Positions 6,281 to 9,989 of a DNA stretch of 9,989 bases are shown one piece after another. Source of the DNA: Micrococcales bacterium UBA3913 (lineage in GTDB: Bacteria; Actinomycetota; Actinomycetes; Actinomycetales; Microbacteriaceae); assembly GCA_002391425.1 (NCBI GenBank), contig DGEZ01000095.1, positions 1-9,989 of the forward strand, in the 5' to 3' direction. A program made the position numbers and the translations under genes. Under the pieces are notes generated by a model. It searched no databases. It was not told the origin of the DNA and saw nothing but the letters and a program-made list of their open reading frames with translations. Position 1 is the stretch's first letter, and every line of letters starts with the position of its first letter.

Positions 6281-7034
6281 GCACGCCCGCGTCGTCCTCC
6301 GCCTCGCGCTCGCGCTCGCGGTCCGCCATGAGATCCTGCCTCGCAACCCGATGGATCACGTCTCCCGCCTTTATCGGAAGAAGAGCATTCCGGATGCGTT
6401 CACGATCGGCGAGGTCCAAGAGATTCGGGCGGCGATCAAGGCTTGGGAGTCTCGGCGGATTTTGGCGGGACCGAGGTCGGATCGGCAACTGGGGCAGGTT
6501 GTCGAGGTCATGCTCGGCACTTCCGCTCGCATCGGCAAAGTCCTCGCCATCCGTCTCCAGGATCTCGATCTGGACGGTCCGATTCCGTCTGCGCGGATCG
6601 CTGGGACGATCATCAGCCGCAAGGGCGAGCCGACCCACCGGCAGGATCATCCGAAGACGGACCGATCGGTCCGCCGCGTCGCGCTCCCGTCGTTCGCGCT
6701 GCACGCGATCCGCTCGAGCCTACTGCGTAGCGGCGACACCGACCCGAGCGCGCTCCTGTTTAGTACGAGGGTCGGGACGCCGCACACGCCGAATAACATC
6801 CGCCGGCTCCTGCGCGACGTGATGGACGCGGCCGGGATCGAGAACGTCACCCCGCACCGCTTCCGCCGCACTGTCGCCACGGTTGTCAACGACGCGCAAG
6901 GCGCGCTCCTCGCCTCCGAGCTCCTCGGGCACACCGACCCGCGGATCACGATGCAGCACTACATCCAGCGCAACGAGACCGTGAACCCCGTCACGGCTGA
7001 GCATCTTGAGCGGGCGTTCGGCAGGGCCGGATGA
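5925..7034 (+). CDS. Tyrosine recombinase (phage-type integrase), N-terminally truncated
   Basis: This is a lambda-integrase-family enzyme. The core-binding SAM-like domain spans about residues 45-135 (FPELVAYWLEDMEIED to KHARVVLRLALALAVRHEIL). The catalytic domain follows, with Arg202 in TSARIGKVLAIR, a beta-hairpin Lys244, H311-x2-R314 in PHRFRRTVAT, His336 in LLGHTDP and the nucleophile Tyr346 in MQHYIQRNE. All catalytic positions are present, so the chemistry should be intact. The start is odd: the protein opens with VARARYRDWDGSNR, normally the second strand of the arm-binding N-terminal domain. The frame is open only back to 5892 after a TGA at 5889-5891, and GTG 5925 has no ribosome-binding site. 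The first 20-40 residues therefore appear lost or shifted out of frame at a junction with the serine recombinase. It probably belonged to a separate island, perhaps the one carrying the restriction genes. Confidence 0.85.
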   Translation: MARARYRDWDGSNRLVQATGPSRAAAERKLKQKLAERSLYQPGFNGMSADSSFPELVAYWLEDMEIEDRLSRTTRNLYERDMRVLVLPAFKDLTLREIGVARCDYFLKQLAKRSYSRAKHARVVLRLALALAVRHEILPRNPMDHVSRLYRKKSIPDAFTIGEVQEIRAAIKAWESRRILAGPRSDRQLGQVVEVMLGTSARIGKVLAIRLQDLDLDGPIPSARIAGTIISRKGEPTHRQDHPKTDRSVRRVALPSFALHAIRSSLLRSGDTDPSALLFSTRVGTPHTPNNIRRLLRDVMDAAGIENVTPHRFRRTVATVVNDAQGALLASELLGHTDPRITMQHYIQRNETVNPVTAEHLERAFGRAG

Positions 7035-7082
7035 CCGCTATGCGATACCCGCCAAGCCCACTGACGGGGGATGTCCGTGGTC

Positions 7083-7101
7083 CGTGACATGATCCGTCAC
7101 G
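7083..7101. repeat. Inverted repeat in the methyltransferase upstream region
   Basis: CGTGAC (7083-7088) and GTCACG (7096-7101) form a perfect 6-bp palindrome with a 7-base spacer, about 50 bases before the methyltransferase start. It could be an operator controlling the methyltransferase or the stem of a weak hairpin after the tyrosine recombinase. The rest of the 116-base gap (7035-7150) holds the ribosome-binding site GAGAGG at 7136-7141, nine bases before ATG 7151. I could not pick a convincing promoter. Confidence 0.4.
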
Positions 7102-7150
7102 CCGCCCGAGGGTCCCGGGATCCGACCGTTTCAATGAGAGGATAAGAGGC

Positions 7151-8146
7151 ATGACGAAAGCGCCCGAACTGAGTGTCCTGGAGATCTGTGCAGGGGCCGG
7201 CGGGCAGTCGTCTGGGCTGGAGATGGCCGGGTTCGGTCACTCGCTCGCCGTTGAGATCGACCGCGATGCTGCTGCCACGTTGCGCTTGAACCGTCCCGGG
7301 TGGGATGTGCACGAGGGTGATGTCCGCGACATCAACGGCCGCGACTATAAGGGCATCGATCTGCTGGCCGGGGGAGTGCCGTGCCCGCCGTTCTCGATCG
7401 CCGGCAAGCAGCTCGGCGCCGACGACGAGCGCGACCTGTTCCCGGAAGCCATCCGGCTCGTTCGTGAGGCACGCCCGGCCGCGGTGATGCTGGAGAACGT
7501 CAAGGGCCTCGCTTCCGTGCGCTTCGCGTCGTACCGGCAGTCCATCCTGGACGCGCTCGACGACATGGGTTACGACGCTGACTGGCAGCTGTTGAACTCT
7601 AGCGAGTTCGGTGTCCCGCAGCTTCGGCCCCGGTTCATCCTCGTCGCGATGAAGCGTCGCAACTTCCGCAAGTTCGAGTGGCCCCGCGCGATCGGCACCC
7701 CGCCCACCGTCGGCCGCGTCCTCGGACCTCTTATGGGGTCCCGCAGCTGGGAAGGCGCCGCCGAGTGGGCCAGGCGTGCCAACAGCATCGCGCCTACGCT
7801 GGTCGGCGGTTCCAAGAAGCACGGCGGCGCCGACCTCGGCCCGACCCGCGCCAAGCAGGCATGGCTCCAGCTCGGCGTCGACGGCAGGGGCATCGCCGAC
7901 GAAGCCCCCGCAGCGGACGCACCGCTGGACTACGTGCCGCGGCTCACGAACGACATGGCAGCACGTATCCAGGGCTTCGACCCGGCGTGGAAGTTCGCTG
8001 GCCGCAAGACGTCGGTGTACCGCCAGATCGGAAATGCGTTCCCGCCGCCTGTCGCTAAGGCGATCGGGGGATCGATCGCCGAAGCCCTCGGCGCTGTTGT
8101 GAGCCGATCCACCACCACGGGAACGAAGCTGCGAGCGGTCAGTTAG
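7151..8146 (+). CDS. C5-cytosine DNA methyltransferase of a NaeI-type restriction-modification system
   Basis: This enzyme transfers a methyl group from S-adenosylmethionine to carbon 5 of cytosine. The m5C motifs appear in order: motif I LEICAGAGGQSSGLEMAGF (residues 10-28), motif IV GGVPCPPFS with the nucleophile Cys78, motif VI ENV (115-117), motif VIII QLRPR (157-161), a target-recognition region of about 100 residues, and motif X RQIGNAFPPPVAKAI from residue 291. At 331 aa it is normal for a single-specificity enzyme and has no N-terminal regulatory helix-turn-helix. The pairing with a NaeI homologue implies GCCGGC as target, protecting host DNA. The SKKHGGADLGPTRAKQAW block in the recognition region would then read that site; this is inferred, not proven. 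It starts at ATG 7151 with GAGAGG nine bases upstream, and its 3' end overlaps the convergent HNH gene by eight bases (8139-8146). Confidence 0.92.
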   Translation: MTKAPELSVLEICAGAGGQSSGLEMAGFGHSLAVEIDRDAAATLRLNRPGWDVHEGDVRDINGRDYKGIDLLAGGVPCPPFSIAGKQLGADDERDLFPEAIRLVREARPAAVMLENVKGLASVRFASYRQSILDALDDMGYDADWQLLNSSEFGVPQLRPRFILVAMKRRNFRKFEWPRAIGTPPTVGRVLGPLMGSRSWEGAAEWARRANSIAPTLVGGSKKHGGADLGPTRAKQAWLQLGVDGRGIADEAPAADAPLDYVPRLTNDMAARIQGFDPAWKFAGRKTSVYRQIGNAFPPPVAKAIGGSIAEALGAVVSRSTTTGTKLRAVS

Positions 8147-8954
8147 CCTTCTTGGCGCGCTCGCGGCGTTTGATCTCTGCCGCGATGTTGCCTTCAGGCC
8201 AGTCGGCGAATGCGGTAAGCCGGTAATAGCTGCGAATGCGGCCGTTCTCTTTGCGCTTGATGGTCTTGTAATCCCAGCCGAGTTCTCGGAGTTCGCGCAT
8301 GCGCTTCTGCCAGTCTTCCTGGTACTGGTGCATCGAGGCGACAACACCGATGACCTGCGAGGGCGCATCGACGCCGACGGCGTGGAAGGCCTTGAGCAGC
8401 TCCCCGATGCGCCGGTGCGGTTCCTTGTGCGAGGTCGCCGCTCGTATCTGTTCCTCGAACGGGTCGAGCGACGAGTAGAACGCTTGCTTGTCGTGGTTGC
8501 ACTGCGTGCACAGAGGCTGGAGATTCTCGATGTCGTCCGTCCCACCCCAGCTGTGCGGGATCTTGTGGTCGACTTCCAGCTTCACGTGGTCCTCGGTCGG
8601 GGTCTTCCCGCACTGCGCGCACCTCTTCGCGCTAAGCACCTCTCCGCGCACCCTCGGTGAGATCCCGGCACGTCCATCTCGGATGGTTTCCGCGCGGCCT
8701 TCGAGACGGTAGACATGCACGCGGCCGGAGCGAACCGCAGGTAGCTTGAACCAGTCGCGTAATTCCCGGACTCGCCGGTCGGTCTGCGAATGTGATTCGC
8801 CGTTCTCCGCTGCGGCATGTTCCCGGATCTCCACCATTGTCGGCGGGTGCTCCCGTCGCTCATACAGGAATGCATACAGGGAGCGCAGGTCCTCGCGCGT
8901 TAGGAGCTGCCGGAGCTCGTCGCTATCGGGCGCGGGAAGATCGTTCTCGGTCAT
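8139..8954 (-). CDS. HNH endonuclease with flanking winged-helix-like modules, coupled to the NaeI-like gene
   Basis: This 271-aa protein has a beta-beta-alpha-metal nuclease core: C112-x2-C115, VDHKIP with H130, IENLQPLC with N144, then C149-x2-C152 and CNHDK with H154. The four cysteines would bind structural zinc; H130, N144 and H154 fit the HNH catalytic set. Residues about 12-87 look like a winged helix (LRSLYAFLYERREHPPTMVE, then RRVRELRDWFKL and HVYRLEG). A similar pattern recurs after the core (KRMRELRELGWDYKTIK, then SYYRL), suggesting a duplicated DNA-binding module. The ATG (8954-8952) overlaps the stop of the NaeI-like gene as ATGA and has no clear ribosome-binding site, so translation is coupled. 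It could be a second restriction nuclease for the same site, a nicking/repair enzyme, or a regulator-nuclease. The context makes a role in the restriction-modification system likely; its specificity is unknown. Confidence 0.85.
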   Translation of the reverse strand: MTENDLPAPDSDELRQLLTREDLRSLYAFLYERREHPPTMVEIREHAAAENGESHSQTDRRVRELRDWFKLPAVRSGRVHVYRLEGRAETIRDGRAGISPRVRGEVLSAKRCAQCGKTPTEDHVKLEVDHKIPHSWGGTDDIENLQPLCTQCNHDKQAFYSSLDPFEEQIRAATSHKEPHRRIGELLKAFHAVGVDAPSQVIGVVASMHQYQEDWQKRMRELRELGWDYKTIKRKENGRIRSYYRLTAFADWPEGNIAAEIKRRERAKKAN

Positions 8955-9868
8955 CGAGGCACCACCGGGGCAGGTGCTTCGACTCGGTCACCCGGGCCGG
9001 CAAGCCTCCACCAGCCATCCGCGATCTCGACGCCATCGGCGGGCGATGCGGGGACGACGCGGACGCTGACCAGCTCTCCGGGCTCGGGGGTGACAGCACC
9101 TAGCGCCGTCGCGAGGTCTCGCTGCACGTGGTAGTCGCCGCCGAGGATGAGATATCCCTCCGGGCGCAGGGCGCTGCGAGAACCGCCGTTGTCGCGGACG
9201 CGCTTCATGTAGTCGTCTTGCTGGGCTACGGTCGCGATGATGTTGCGTGACAGGCGCAGGTTGGTTGCTCTCCGGAACAGCTCATTGAGCCGGGCCTGCC
9301 CGCTTCGCCCGCTCATGATCTCGTCGACGATGTGCGGCGGCAGCTGGAGCAGGGCGTTGGGCTGCATCGGCGCGTCCTTGTGCAGCCAGAGGATCTGCGA
9401 GCGGCCGTGCGCATTCAGGCCGGTCTTGCGATCCCGGTTCTCGCTGGTGCGGCGGTTCTGCTCGGTGACCCGCACCAAGCCCGCACTCCACACGGACTTC
9501 GCGTCGTCGGCCTGCGTGACCAGGACGATCTGATCGAAGCTCTCAATGGGGAGCATCCAGGCGCCGGTATGGGAGTACTTGCAGTCCACTTCGTGCCCGG
9601 CGATCGAGAAGTCGAGCACCTGGCCGTCATCGAGCCGCAGCTCACGCTGAAGGTTGATCTCAGCGAGGGTGCCGAAGTGGGTTTTCTCGGTCTTGAACAG
9701 CTGATCGAGCCGGTACCGGCCCGTGTGCTGGCCGTCGTAGAGCTGGTCGAAGGTCGCACGGAACACCTTCGCCATCCGCTGCCCGTCCGGATCGAGAGCG
9801 CGCAGCACGGCAGCGACCTCGGCCACCGCGTCGTCGTGCGGAGGCTCCTCCAGCTCGAACAGGCTCAC
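8951..9868 (-). CDS. NaeI-family type IIE restriction endonuclease (predicted GCCGGC)
   Basis: The 305-aa protein resembles NaeI (317 aa) over its whole length. Shared blocks include LDPDG, DQLYDGQ, QLFKTEKTHFGTL-EIN, AWMLP, NELFRR, IATVAQQDD-MKRVR and LRPEG-LILG, from my memory of NaeI. The metal-binding catalytic residues described for NaeI (E70, D86, D95, K97) fall on the same numbers here: E70 in AEINLQRE, D86 in LDFSI, D95-C96-K97 in VDCK. Leu43 in DQLYDG is kept; in NaeI its change to Lys turns the enzyme into a topoisomerase, so this protein should cut rather than rejoin. The N-terminal half is the endonuclease domain. The C-terminal half, from about 165, corresponds to NaeI's CAP-like domain that binds a second recognition site. 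The start is GTG 9868, supported by co-linearity with the NaeI N-terminus. No ribosome-binding site precedes it, so it may be leaderless. It is first in an operon with the HNH gene, convergent with the methyltransferase. Confidence 0.93.
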   Translation of the reverse strand: MSLFELEEPPHDDAVAEVAAVLRALDPDGQRMAKVFRATFDQLYDGQHTGRYRLDQLFKTEKTHFGTLAEINLQRELRLDDGQVLDFSIAGHEVDCKYSHTGAWMLPIESFDQIVLVTQADDAKSVWSAGLVRVTEQNRRTSENRDRKTGLNAHGRSQILWLHKDAPMQPNALLQLPPHIVDEIMSGRSGQARLNELFRRATNLRLSRNIIATVAQQDDYMKRVRDNGGSRSALRPEGYLILGGDYHVQRDLATALGAVTPEPGELVSVRVVPASPADGVEIADGWWRLAGPGDRVEAPAPVVPR

Positions 9869-9874
9869 GGGACA

Positions 9875-9880
9875 ACTCTA
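9875..9880 (-). promoter_or_regulatory. Candidate -10 box for a leaderless nuclease mRNA
   Basis: On the minus strand TAGAGT (9880-9875) fits the TANNNT pattern and lies six bases before the GTG start codon (9868-9866). That is the spacing of actinobacterial leaderless promoters, in which transcription begins at the start codon. TACGTT (9887-9882) is an alternative that would give a leader of about seven bases. No Shine-Dalgarno sequence is present in either case. Confidence 0.4.
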
Positions 9881-9892
9881 GAACGTAGACCC

Positions 9893-9917
9893 CTTGACTC
9901 TTGGTCCCCGAGTCAAG
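9893..9917. promoter_or_regulatory. Operator-like palindrome upstream of the nuclease operon
   Basis: CTTGACTC (9893-9900) and GAGTCAAG (9910-9917) form a perfect 8-bp inverted repeat with a 9-base spacer. On the minus strand the first arm includes TTGACT, a good -35 element. The TANNNT boxes at 9887-9875 lie further away than usual, so the palindrome sits between -35 and -10 as in MerR-family promoters with long spacers. It resembles but does not match the HspR site (CTTGAGT-N7-ACTCAAG). Likely a repressor or activator site for the restriction genes; the regulator is unknown. Confidence 0.45.
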
Positions 9918-9989
9918 TCGCGGCCGTCAGCTCCAGCGGCCCGTCCAGACGCAGACAGGTGGTCAGTCTCCGGGTCGAGGGGGCAAGGC
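9913..9989 (-). CDS. Possible C-terminal tail of a minus-strand gene running off the window
   Basis: One minus-strand frame is open from the window edge to TGA at 9915-9913 and encodes about 24 residues, including RRLTTCLRLDGPLELTA. The composition looks protein-like, but in DNA this GC-rich open frames of such length are common on both strands. If real, the gene ends inside the operator palindrome just before the nuclease operon. I cannot assign a function, and I see nothing else in the last 70 bases. Confidence 0.2.
   Translation of the reverse strand, partial: LAPSTRRLTTCLRLDGPLELTAAT

Noticed and set aside
7097..8545. 482-codon minus-strand open frame spanning the methyltransferase and part of the HNH gene
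   Set aside because: It crosses two well-supported genes on different strands and shows no motif of its own.
1..9989. CRISPR arrays or insertion sequences
   Set aside because: I found no regularly spaced direct repeats and no transposase with terminal inverted repeats. The only mobility enzymes are the serine and tyrosine recombinases.

Overview
The window is high-GC DNA with strongly G/C-ending codons, GTG starts and ATGA-type gene overlaps. This points to an actinobacterium; the conjugation proteins suggest something near Microbacteriaceae, but the sequence does not fix the taxon. It holds accessory DNA: the end of an integrative/conjugative element (ICE), then two unrelated site-specific recombinases, then a NaeI-type restriction-modification island.

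Bases 1-4048 (+ strand) are the ICE transfer cassette. It contains the C-terminus of a VirB4/TraC-like ATPase (cut by the window edge), a 183-aa unrecognised protein, a membrane-anchored TraG/VirD4-like coupling protein, a single-stranded-DNA-binding protein, a DUF4913 protein and a 68-codon small protein. The first three genes are joined by 4-base overlaps, and the SSB and DUF4913 genes abut. They form one or two operons that would energise secretion and protect transferred single strands.

Bases 4049-4225 are a non-coding leader dense in inverted repeats. A plausible promoter (4023-4051) reads into it. The RNA can form a long closing stem around three hairpins, one with a C(UUCG)G tetraloop. 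A separate segment, 4154-4163, is perfectly complementary to the ribosome-binding site of the next gene, so translation of the recombinase may be switched by RNA structure.

Bases 4226-6280 encode a large serine recombinase. Its recognisable protein ends near base 5850, at a perfect 11-bp hairpin (5852-5877). The frame then runs on for about 140 codons of arginine/proline-rich sequence, antiphase to a tyrosine recombinase (5925-7034). That second enzyme keeps all catalytic residues but lacks a normal N-terminus and ribosome-binding site. This looks like a junction where one element has inserted into, or been joined to, another element's integrase gene.

Bases 7151-9868 are the restriction-modification module. 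A C5-cytosine methyltransferase (+) converges, with an 8-base overlap, on two translationally coupled nuclease genes (-). The first transcribed is a close NaeI homologue (type IIE, GCCGGC), keeping E70, D86, D95 and K97 at the numbering known for NaeI, and Leu43. The second is an HNH nuclease whose zinc/HNH core lies between two winged-helix-like modules with similar signatures. Methyltransferase and nucleases are transcribed from opposite ends, each preceded by its own inverted repeat. The upstream end of the nuclease operon has an operator-like palindrome and an apparently leaderless GTG start.

The most interesting items are the structured, RBS-masking leader, the nested-recombinase junction, and the NaeI system with a coupled second nuclease.
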